From Paenibacillus sp. FSL H8-0332 (GTDB lineage Bacteria; Bacillota; Bacilli; Paenibacillales; Paenibacillaceae), in NCBI RefSeq assembly GCF_037963835.1, contig NZ_CP150145.1:4092001-4156000 (forward strand): DNA of 64,000 nucleotides, written 5' to 3'. Below, piece by piece: positions 34,401-41,596 of this stretch. A model generated the notes under the pieces. The model was not told the origin of the DNA and made no database searches. It saw only the letters and a program-made list of their open reading frames with translations. Position 1 is the stretch's first letter; every line of letters starts with the position of its first letter. The position numbers and the translations under genes were made by a program.

Positions 34401-35440
34401 AGGCCAGTCCTCTTCACCTTGAACGTCGTGGTATAGCCCTTGCTGTCGATCTTGTGAACCGTAGCTACAATGTAATAAATGCCGCTGAAGCGCTCGCCCA
34501 GACCCATCAGCTTCACAGTCTGCCCCGCCCGGAGCTTCGGGTTCCCCCAGCACATGCCTTCACCGGCAATGAACTCGCGCAGACGGCTGTTGTAAGCGGC
34601 GGCGGCCAGCACCTTGGCTTCGTTCATATCCAGCAGATTCTCGGCCATAATGACAATCGGTGATTCCCCGACCGCTGCGGTGCTAATGGAGAAGCCGCCT
34701 TCCTTCCCGCCCATCCTGGTCGTCTCTTCTCCGCTCTTAGCGATAGCCTCAAGCTCCTTCTTCTCCTTCACATCCCAGCCCTTCAGCGTCACCTTACTCC
34801 CCCGGGTAAGAGCCCTCAGCTCCAGATTCAGCCGTTCAAAATCCTTCTTGAAGCTCATCTCCGGCAGCACCGGGGCCTTCACGGACCGCGACTTGACGAA
34901 ATGCAGCTTCTTCTCTGCCGCGAACAGCTCATAATCGAGCAGGGCTGCCCGCTCCAGCAGAAATTCGTAGTTGCTCTGATTATTCTGGAAGAGGTAGGGA
35001 TAGACCGTTCCGGTATCCTCCACCACAGGGGTCAATCCATGCTCCTTGGCGATTTCCGCAGCAATATCACTGTCCTTCTTCTTCAAAAATGCCTTGCTCC
35101 TCGTCCCCATACGCAGCCTGTGCAGCAGATCATATCCGCGTATATCCAGCACCGAGTGCTCCGCAAAGTTCAGATCCAGCGCGGTAATCTCCCCGCTGAT
35201 CATCGGCTCCGGCTGGTCGAGTCCAAGAGAGAGCTTCAGCTGGTCGCCCGGCTTCAGGCTCGTCAGATCCGTTCCCCGCCACATGCCGCTTCCGGCATTC
35301 ACCATATTCATCTGGATGGAAAATACCGCCGGCAGATTAAGCTCATCCTCCAGCGTGACCCCTTCCACTGCCGCTGTCAGTTCAGCGGACAGCTTGCTTC
35401 CGTTCAGCTCAATTTTGTAATTCGCTACACTGGTGCCCAT
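34397..35440 (-). CDS. Spike hub protein, gpD/gp27-like half
   Basis: A 347-residue protein similar to phage late control protein D and the N-terminal part of VgrG: AVEGVTLEDELNLPAVFSIQ, LKPGDQLKLSLGL, ISGEITALDLNF, IRGYDLLHRLRMGTRSKAFL, and NYEFLLERAALLDYELFA. The C-terminal barrel (GAGMCWGNPKLRAGQTVKL-like) fits the hub that connects tube and spike. It is translated together with the gp5-like gene through a four-base overlap. Confidence 0.85.
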   Translation of the reverse strand: MGTSVANYKIELNGSKLSAELTAAVEGVTLEDELNLPAVFSIQMNMVNAGSGMWRGTDLTSLKPGDQLKLSLGLDQPEPMISGEITALDLNFAEHSVLDIRGYDLLHRLRMGTRSKAFLKKKDSDIAAEIAKEHGLTPVVEDTGTVYPYLFQNNQSNYEFLLERAALLDYELFAAEKKLHFVKSRSVKAPVLPEMSFKKDFERLNLELRALTRGSKVTLKGWDVKEKKELEAIAKSGEETTRMGGKEGGFSISTAAVGESPIVIMAENLLDMNEAKVLAAAAYNSRLREFIAGEGMCWGNPKLRAGQTVKLMGLGERFSGIYYIVATVHKIDSKGYTTTFKVKRTGL

Positions 35441-35452
35441 GCAATCCCCGCC

Positions 35453-36064
35453 TTAATCCGGGATAACCAGAGTTCTCCCGATATCGTTTTTGCCAGGAAA
35501 GCCAACCGGATTGACGATCCTGTTCAGCTCGGCAATTCTGCGCCAGGCCAGCGACTCCTTCAGCGCCTCATTCGCAATGAGGTCGAGCCGGTCCCCGCTT
35601 TTGACCACCCACAGCTTCCGGCAGGCATTCAGACCCTGGCTGTCCTCCACCGACTTGTCCGGCTCATCTGTGATGAAGGTCACATCCAGCAGCGAGCGGA
35701 CAGGCGTGCCGTTATCCATGAACATCGTGAACTTCTGCTCGATCTTGCTCAGCAGGCCACGGTAAGTGAAGCCGCCCCACACGAACATGCACACCGGCGG
35801 TTTTTTCGTGCTTTTGCCGCTAACTTTGGGATCAAGCAGCGAGGTCAGCTGCCGGGTCTTCTTGCGGACATCCTTGCGCTGCTCATAGGTATCGTAGAAC
35901 AAGGAGACCTTGAACTCCGGTGTCTCTGTAATCTGGAATTGCTTGTTGTTCTTCTCCCCGGTATATTTGCCTTCAAAAGAAACGGTGTACTCATTGGGAT
36001 TGAACATCACCTCAATGGCCCCAACGGGCATATCCAGAGGAATGATCTTCGCTTTCTCCGCCAT
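35453..36064 (-). CDS. LysM-containing eCIS baseplate/tube protein (Afp7-like)
   Basis: A 203-residue protein. Residues 1-130 carry the CIS tube-associated domain (AIEVMFNPNEYTVSFEGKY, FKVSLFYDTYEQRKDVRKKT, CMFVWGGFTYRGLLSKIEQK). Residues about 150-203 form a LysM-like module (LWVVKSGDRLDLIANEAL, IAELNRIVNPVGF). The counterpart in T4 (gp53) and Afp clamps the baseplate wedges. Its ATG overlaps the preceding stop in TAATG. Confidence 0.87.
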   Translation of the reverse strand: MAEKAKIIPLDMPVGAIEVMFNPNEYTVSFEGKYTGEKNNKQFQITETPEFKVSLFYDTYEQRKDVRKKTRQLTSLLDPKVSGKSTKKPPVCMFVWGGFTYRGLLSKIEQKFTMFMDNGTPVRSLLDVTFITDEPDKSVEDSQGLNACRKLWVVKSGDRLDLIANEALKESLAWRRIAELNRIVNPVGFPGKNDIGRTLVIPD

Positions 36065-37617
36065 TATCTTAGCCCCCTCCGATCCTTGCGTATTGCCATT
36101 CTCTTCTCCAGCACCTGATAGACCCGCTCAGCCAGCTGATTCAGCTCCGCTGCATTTATGGCCGGCGGTGGAGCGGCCTTGACGAAGGTCTGTGCATGAG
36201 GCTGGGCCGCGTGTTCCTGCAGCACCCGCTCCAGCTGCTGCTGCACGGGCTCCGGCAGAGCCGCGCGGGGCGCTTCAGGCTTCCGCAGCACCAGGCGGCT
36301 ATGGCTGGCGCCAGGCTGAAGGTCCGCTTCATAACCAGGGCTTGTTCCCCTAAGCGGACTGCCCGGTCTTCTTCGCTGCGGGGCGGACGGAAGCTCTGCC
36401 CGGTCTGCAGCGTAGATCAGGCCAGCCTCCACCGGAGCCGCAGGCCCCGGCCCTCTTAGAGCTGCCCGGCCTCCGGCTGCGGCCATTCGCGCGGATGCCG
36501 CCTGCCTGGCCGCAGCTGGTGCACCTGACGCACCCCCAAGCGGCAGCAAGATATGCGGCTGCGCCAGCTGCAATGACTTCATCGGCTGCCTCTGATGAAC
36601 CGTACTAACGGCTGCGAGCAGCGGGCTCAGAAGCTCCTGCCTGCTCTCTAACTGCTCAAGGGTTGCCGTCAGCTGCTGACCTAAGCCGAGTTGAAGACTT
36701 GCATTTACGCTTGAATCGGGAAGCCGCGGGTTACCGGGCTTGAAGCTTAGGGTTAGAGTCTTAAGCTGTGCTTCCACAGCGGTCCCGGCTGAGCCTGAGA
36801 CGGCCTCCCGTATATGCTTCAATGCTTGTGCCGGTACCGGATGCCCGGACTTCTGCCTCAAGGGCTGCGCATCCGCTCCGCTCTCCACTTCTTGCTTAAG
36901 GCCATAGGTCCGCAGCAGCTGCATCACCTGCACCAGCTGCTCATGACGATGGACTGCATGGACCGGTCTGCCTGTAATCCAGTCTTGCTGCCCTGGAAGG
37001 ACAGAAGCAGCCGGCAATTCGTCTCTGTTCTGCCGGTCTCCATAGCTTCTTTCGACTGTAGCGCCTGGAGGCTGCGGCTTCAGAACAGCCCCCCCGGACG
37101 GCGCAGAGACTTGCACCGTTCTTGATACGGCAGGCTGAGCAGTTACAGGTTCAGCCGGATGAAGCGCTGTATTTCGAATGCGATATTCCGTTGTTACCTG
37201 ATGTTGATTGCTTCTATGCTTCCTGACCCTCTCTTGTAACACCTGCACGGAGCCAAGTCGCCCTGCCGCTGAATGTAGCCCGCTCCGCCTATCTGCTGAT
37301 TGACCAGGGGAAGAAGTCGGATGACTAAATCCGGCCCTGCTGCCGCCTTGAGTAACCAGTAAGATGCGGCTGACCGCTTCCGAATGATCCTTGCCCGGCA
37401 CTGCGGAATAATAGGATGAGTAATGGATATGGTTGATCACCATGTCCGTTCGCGGCAATGTTTCCGGTCCCGCAGCATATAGCGGATTGTGCCGCAGGAT
37501 CAGGCTATTCAGCTTGCTCCGCCAACGGGTCAGGCCGTATTTTGCCAGAATCGAATGAATGAACTCGGTCTGCTTCTGATTCGCAGGAGCCGCTGTGCTC
37601 CGAATGCTCCGGCTCAT
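36064..37617 (-). CDS. Unknown 517-residue eCIS protein at the Afp6 position
   Basis: Encoded between tube protein and LysM baseplate protein with one-base TAATG overlaps on both sides, so it is certainly translated with them. The N-terminus is short and basic (TEFIHSILAKYGLTRWRSKL). The middle 350 residues are low-complexity, rich in Pro, Gln, Ala and Arg, with no membrane segment. The last 30 residues are ordered (INAAELNQLAERVYQVLEKR, then MAIRKDRRGLR) and resemble a C-terminal helix found on middle-sized eCIS proteins. No enzymatic motif is visible. It may be a scaffold, tape-measure substitute or baseplate adaptor. Confidence 0.75.
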   Translation of the reverse strand: MSRSIRSTAAPANQKQTEFIHSILAKYGLTRWRSKLNSLILRHNPLYAAGPETLPRTDMVINHIHYSSYYSAVPGKDHSEAVSRILLVTQGGSRAGFSHPTSSPGQSADRRSGLHSAAGRLGSVQVLQERVRKHRSNQHQVTTEYRIRNTALHPAEPVTAQPAVSRTVQVSAPSGGAVLKPQPPGATVERSYGDRQNRDELPAASVLPGQQDWITGRPVHAVHRHEQLVQVMQLLRTYGLKQEVESGADAQPLRQKSGHPVPAQALKHIREAVSGSAGTAVEAQLKTLTLSFKPGNPRLPDSSVNASLQLGLGQQLTATLEQLESRQELLSPLLAAVSTVHQRQPMKSLQLAQPHILLPLGGASGAPAAARQAASARMAAAGGRAALRGPGPAAPVEAGLIYAADRAELPSAPQRRRPGSPLRGTSPGYEADLQPGASHSRLVLRKPEAPRAALPEPVQQQLERVLQEHAAQPHAQTFVKAAPPPAINAAELNQLAERVYQVLEKRMAIRKDRRGLR

Positions 37618-38093
37618 TACCGGTACCTGTACAGACCGTTATGAGTCAGAACCAGACTCTCGACGGCTACCGCGCTGCTGCTGGCGTTGAACGCCGGCCC
37701 TTCCCATTTGATGGGGCAGGCTTCGATGAAGTTCCACCACACCTTGGGTGTGCCGGAATGATCCAAGAGACAGATGGACCCGCTGCGCCGCCGGATGACA
37801 CCATTCACCACATTCTGATACCAGTTCCACAGATATTCATCATTCGTAACCCCGTTTTTCAGCGTCAGATCCGAGTATTTGGTCGGTCCCAGGAACACAA
37901 ACTCCTTATGATTCTCGCCGCCGAAGGTTTTGCGCTCCACCTGTGTCTCCACGCTAAGGCCTGAGACCTCAGAGAATCCGGCCACGGAGATCCCGTCAAT
38001 TTCCACGATGAAGTTAAAAGCAAGAAAGGGATCTTCCCGGTACCCGGGCACCCAGCTACTTTTCGCGCCGATATTTAGCATATTTGCCTTCAT
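37617..38093 (-). CDS. Tail tube protein (gp19 family), second copy
   Basis: A 158-residue tube protein: DPFLAFNFIVEIDGISVAGF, SEVSGLSVETQVERKTFGGE, FVFLGPTKYSDLTLKNGVTN and the C-terminal SSSAVAVESLVLTHNGLYRY. It matches the Afp5-like tube initiator that joins hub and tube rather than the repeated tube subunit at 38802. It stops in TAATG shared with the next gene. Confidence 0.9.
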   Translation of the reverse strand: MKANMLNIGAKSSWVPGYREDPFLAFNFIVEIDGISVAGFSEVSGLSVETQVERKTFGGENHKEFVFLGPTKYSDLTLKNGVTNDEYLWNWYQNVVNGVIRRRSGSICLLDHSGTPKVWWNFIEACPIKWEGPAFNASSSAVAVESLVLTHNGLYRYR

Positions 38094-38104
38094 GTTATCC
38101 TCTC

Positions 38105-38290
38105 CTAAGCCTCAAAGAAGTTCTTCTGCTCTTCCCCGCCACTCAGCTTCTGGTTGATCCGGCTGACTTCACTGCACCAGCGGTCCCGTTCAGCGTGCTC
38201 CAGGTTCAGCACCGCCGTATAGTCCCAGTGCAGATAGTAGGTCAGAAAGGCTACCTCCTCGTAGAGGCGGTCAAGGGGGTAGCCGACTAT
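38105..38290 (-). CDS. DUF6760-like small eCIS protein with a non-canonical start
   Basis: A 61-codon frame reads VGYPLDRLYEEVAFLTYYLH, then HWDYTAVLNLEHAERDRW and SEVSRIN, ending at TAG 38105. It agrees with the small eCIS protein family DUF6760 (GYPxDRLYEEVA...HW...LEHxERxRW). No ATG, GTG or TTG lies in the open frame before this sequence; an in-frame TGA stops it a few codons upstream. The best start is ATA at 38290-38288, overlapping the previous stop as ATAG, at the spot where relatives begin MVGYP or MIGYP. The role in the particle is unknown. Confidence 0.75.
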   Translation of the reverse strand: MVGYPLDRLYEEVAFLTYYLHWDYTAVLNLEHAERDRWCSEVSRINQKLSGGEEQKNFFEA

Positions 38291-38655
38291 TCCCCCGGCG
38301 GTTCCAGTTCAAGCTCAAAGCGCTGCTCGCACTTGGGGCACTGCGCATGAACCGCATTACTTCCGTTCTGGTTAATCCGGTTATACAGATCCTGCAGATA
38401 AGCGAAATCCGAGGTATACAACTCTTCGATGACTCTCGGTGTAATCATGCCCAGTCCGCCCAGTCCGGTGACCACTCTGGAGAGCAGAATGACTGTCAGA
38501 TATGCAGGGTTCTGCTGAACCCGGGAATCCCGTAGCGGTGTAATCTCATCGGCTGCGGTAGCCAGACGCATGGTCCCCTGCTTATGCAGCGTGCCCGCTT
38601 CATCCACGTACCCTTTGGGCAGGGTGAAGCTGAATTCGGTTTGTAATAGTTCCAT
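38287..38655 (-). CDS. Phage-tail-like assembly protein with C-terminal CxxC
   Basis: About 122 residues: MELLQTEFSFTLPKGYVDEA, then LHKQGTMRLATAADEITPLR, NPAYLTVILLSRVVTGLG, and LYTSDFAYLQDLYNRIN, ending in a CPKCEQRFE motif that may bind zinc with another chain. This family lies next to the tube genes in many eCIS. I start at the ATG at 38655, which fits the family N-terminus and has a GAGG upstream; the frame is open to an ATG at 38745 with no ribosome site. The stop overlaps the DUF6760-like gene. Confidence 0.78.
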   Translation of the reverse strand: MELLQTEFSFTLPKGYVDEAGTLHKQGTMRLATAADEITPLRDSRVQQNPAYLTVILLSRVVTGLGGLGMITPRVIEELYTSDFAYLQDLYNRINQNGSNAVHAQCPKCEQRFELELEPPGE

Positions 38656-38801
38656 GATCTCCCTCACTTCCTCCTCTAGACCATCCTCATGTCTTCGCTT
38701 CCTTCCGGCATCCCCGGCCATGAATATGATGTCCATACCGGCCATCTCATGTTTTGGCGTAACGCATCACATCCACAGTGACGATGACGAAGAACGGGAA
38801 G

Positions 38802-39245
38802 CTATTTCACTCTGCGAACCCCTTCATGCACCAGCTCCATCGACTCGACAGAGACCTCGTTGCCTTTGGCGCTAAGAGCACTGACATCATACTTGATCGG
38901 CCAGGCTTCGAGGATATCCCACTGCGCCTTGTCATTGCCTTCTTCATCCACCAGGATGATAGACAAGCTCTTGCGGTTCTTCAGCGCGCCTTTATCCTCA
39001 ATCGACTTGCGCCAGTTGTAGAGCTCCAGGGAGTCAGTCAGACCTTTTTTCAAAGTGATATTCCCGAATTTGGTCAAGCCCGACAGCTTGCGTGCATGCG
39101 GAGCATCGATGCCCTCCCGGTAGTCCACAGCCTCTGTGGATGTATCCGGTATCGTTGCGTCTGCGAAGGCTGCGGTCTGAATGCCGTCAATTACAACGCG
39201 GAAGCGGTAATTGCGGTAAGGGTCTAATCTTTTGCCGGTTGCCAT
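38802..39245 (-). CDS. Tail tube protein (gp19 family), main tube subunit
   Basis: A 147-residue tube protein (Afp1-like): RLDPYRNYRFRVVIDGIQTA, the EAVDYREGIDAPHARKLSGL segment, FGNITLKKGLTDSLELYNW, and WPIKYDVSALSAKGNEVSVE. Stacked hexamers form the inner tube that carries the spike and, in many systems, the toxin. Encoded 23 bases after the sheath gene. Confidence 0.92.
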   Translation of the reverse strand: MATGKRLDPYRNYRFRVVIDGIQTAAFADATIPDTSTEAVDYREGIDAPHARKLSGLTKFGNITLKKGLTDSLELYNWRKSIEDKGALKNRKSLSIILVDEEGNDKAQWDILEAWPIKYDVSALSAKGNEVSVESMELVHEGVRRVK

Positions 39246-39268
39246 AGGATAAATCTCCTCTCAATCTC

Positions 39269-40807
39269 TTATTTGGATAAGGTCTTCTGGCTGACCCGGA
39301 TGACTACGAATTCAGCAGGTTTGACCGGGGCTACACCCACTTCGATAATCAGCTGGCCGGCATCCCGCACGGCAGGCGGGTTGTTCTCCTCGTCCACTTT
39401 GACGAAGAAGGCCTCTTCCTGCGTAGTTCCGTAGAGCGCACCGTCTCTCCATACCCGGGTCAGGAAGGCAGTAAGATTGCGTTTGACCTTGCCCCACAGG
39501 CTCGGATCATTCGGTTCAAACACGACCCACTGGCTGCCCTCATCCAGCGATTCTTCAATGTACATCATCAGCCGCCGGACGTTGACGTAACTCCATTCCG
39601 AATCGGCGGACAGCGTTCTGGCTCCCCAGACACAGATGCCTTCCGGCAAGGAGCGGATCACGTTGATGCCGCCTGGATTCAGCAGCTCCTGCTCCGCCTT
39701 GGTAATGATCTTCTCAATCCCGACTACGGAATCCAGATAGCCGTCGGTGGTGCCTGCCGGTGCTTTGTGGACACCACGAACGGCATCGACATAGGCATAC
39801 GTGCCGGCAATCGCCCCGGACGGCGGCACAAGCTTCTGCTTCCCGGTCAGCGGATCGTTGATATAGACCCAAGGATAGTACAGGGCGCCGTAGGACGTAT
39901 TGAATGAATTGCCCGAATAATCGCCCGCCCCCTCCTTGAAATCCTTGACCTCCAGCGGGCTTAAGCCATGCGGAGGATCTACGATGAAGATGCAGTCTTT
40001 TCTCAGCTTGCAGTAGTTCAGCATATCCAGGATGGTGCCCCGGCTGTACGCCATATCTGCAAGGTCTGGAGCTGCTACAATGTTGATGCCGTCAATCGTA
40101 TCGAACGCGTGGATACCGGCCCGCTTGACCGCATCCCCCAGGAAGTCAATCGGGGACATCCCGTTCACACCGCCGCTGAGAGACAGGGCTGTTTCATTGA
40201 ACGCCGGCGTTTTCTCCATATTCTCCAGAATGGTCAGGTCCACCAGCGGCTTGACACTGACGAAGGCGGATACCTGATTCACCTTCTCTTCAAAATTGAT
40301 CAGCAGCATGTTGTCGAAGATTTCGACGATCTTGCCCTCTTCGTCTTCTCCGCTGTATTCATCATTGAAATCACTGTCCAGCAAATACTGCACAATCATC
40401 TTGAAGCCAAATTGCTGCTTGTTAGAGGACGGGCTGATCTTGACCGAAATCCGGTTGCCCCACTCCCCTTCCGAACGTGCAACTACTTTGAATAAATCCA
40501 GATTATCGGTATCGCGAACCGCAAGCGAAGCCGGCCGGATATCGGTGGATGCCGCTCTCACTACGTAGCAGGAGGTGCCTCCTTCCGCAAAAAAGTTATA
40601 CACGGCATAAGCCAGATAGCCATTCGGAATAAACTGGCCGAACTCATTGACGAACTGGCTCCAGTTGGTGACCAGTACCGCTTTGCCGATGACCCCTTTT
40701 TCTGCGATTCCGACGAAGGCCCCGACTGAGGTGCCCACACCGGCAATCGGCTTGACCCCGCTTGAGACTTCCTCCACATACACGCCTGGCGATAAATAAT
40801 TTGCCAT
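39269..40807 (-). CDS. Contractile tail sheath protein
   Basis: A 512-residue sheath subunit. The N-terminus LSPGVYVEEVSSGVKPIAGV and VGTSVGAFVGIAEKG, the central KDCIFIVDPPHGLSPLEVKD, and the C-terminal block ICVWGARTLSADSEWSYVNV, RLMMYIEESLDEGSQWVVFE, QLIIEVGVAPVKPAEFVVIR are the conserved sheath regions. Contraction drives the tube into the target. A single sheath gene is present, unlike Afp, which has three. Confidence 0.95.
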   Translation of the reverse strand: MANYLSPGVYVEEVSSGVKPIAGVGTSVGAFVGIAEKGVIGKAVLVTNWSQFVNEFGQFIPNGYLAYAVYNFFAEGGTSCYVVRAASTDIRPASLAVRDTDNLDLFKVVARSEGEWGNRISVKISPSSNKQQFGFKMIVQYLLDSDFNDEYSGEDEEGKIVEIFDNMLLINFEEKVNQVSAFVSVKPLVDLTILENMEKTPAFNETALSLSGGVNGMSPIDFLGDAVKRAGIHAFDTIDGINIVAAPDLADMAYSRGTILDMLNYCKLRKDCIFIVDPPHGLSPLEVKDFKEGAGDYSGNSFNTSYGALYYPWVYINDPLTGKQKLVPPSGAIAGTYAYVDAVRGVHKAPAGTTDGYLDSVVGIEKIITKAEQELLNPGGINVIRSLPEGICVWGARTLSADSEWSYVNVRRLMMYIEESLDEGSQWVVFEPNDPSLWGKVKRNLTAFLTRVWRDGALYGTTQEEAFFVKVDEENNPPAVRDAGQLIIEVGVAPVKPAEFVVIRVSQKTLSK

Positions 40808-40901
40808 CTCTTACCCTCCTAAAAAAGTTTAATTAGCTTCTGCTTCTGAGAGAAACCTTCGGCAAAACTGGCTAAGGAAGCATAAACATAGGTTGGTCAG
40901 C

Positions 40902-40973
40902 TTACACAATCCGGTTAGGCACAGCTGCCTTTGTCTGCGGAATATCCGCTTGAACGGGTGCCTTGCATGTCAT
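40902..40973 (-). CDS. Possible 23-residue leader peptide upstream of the sheath gene
   Basis: In the 214-bp gap before the sheath gene, ATG at 40973 opens MTCKAPVQADIPQTKAAVPN then RIV and TAA. GGAGGG is close upstream (about two bases); a second ATG in another frame at 40967 has the better spacing but a shorter product (17 residues). Codons of the 23-residue frame look normal. Weak evidence. Confidence 0.25.
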   Translation of the reverse strand: MTCKAPVQADIPQTKAAVPNRIV

Positions 40974-41021
40974 TCCCTCCATGAATCACTCCCTTCACAG
41001 AAGCAGTCTCTCCCAGCCTGA

Positions 41022-41594
41022 CTACAGGGGATGAACGCCCAGCTCTTTCACCTCAACCCGCGGGATCAGGATCGTCTTATCCGCAGGCAGCCGTACCGGC
41101 GACACCAGATAGGACAGGCTCACCTTAGCCGGCTTCCCGGGGAACACCTCCCACAGCTGCTTGATATCCTGAATCGTCAGGTTGTTATAGGAGATCCGGA
41201 TTTTCTCATTGCCGCATTCAGCCAGGTTGCCCCGCAGATCGCTGCCGCTAAGCACCGGATGCTCATGGAACAGCTGAAAGATCCGGCCCAGGATCAGCTG
41301 CTCGGTCTCCCTGTCCTTGGCATAAGGCGTGAGCAGATAGTACAGATCCAGATAAGCCGGCGGATACATGAACTCGTTCGTGCCGCCGATCCCTTCCTTC
41401 TCACTGTTGCGCATACTTGGGCTATGGCTCAAATAATACAAACACATTGAGAGCTTCATCGTTGAGCTGTCAATGTCACTCGGAGAGCCGAAGCTGATGA
41501 AGCTGTCATCATTCAGCTCAGGCACATGGGCCTTCAGCAGCGACTTCAGGCTGGTGCTGACATCTCTAATTACCGTACCGGTATCCACGGCCAT
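41022..41594 (-). CDS. DUF4255/Pvc16-like tail terminator protein
   Basis: A 190-residue protein of the Pvc16 N-terminal type (Afp16-like): AVDTGTVIRDVSTSLKSLLK, MKLSMCLYYLSHSPSMRN, YPPAYLDLYYLLTPYAKDRE, LGRIFQLFHEHPVLSG, and LTIQDIKQLWEVFPGKPAKV. It caps the tube and sheath at the end far from the baseplate and sets particle length together with the tape measure. Two bases separate it from the ATPase gene. Confidence 0.88.
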   Translation of the reverse strand: MAVDTGTVIRDVSTSLKSLLKAHVPELNDDSFISFGSPSDIDSSTMKLSMCLYYLSHSPSMRNSEKEGIGGTNEFMYPPAYLDLYYLLTPYAKDRETEQLILGRIFQLFHEHPVLSGSDLRGNLAECGNEKIRISYNNLTIQDIKQLWEVFPGKPAKVSLSYLVSPVRLPADKTILIPRVEVKELGVHPL

Positions 41595-41596
41595 GC

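Noticed and set aside
34901..36118. A 405-codon plus-strand frame opposite the gpD and LysM genes
   Set aside because: The minus-strand genes are clear eCIS homologues with overlapping starts and stops. The plus-strand frame is a compositional shadow.
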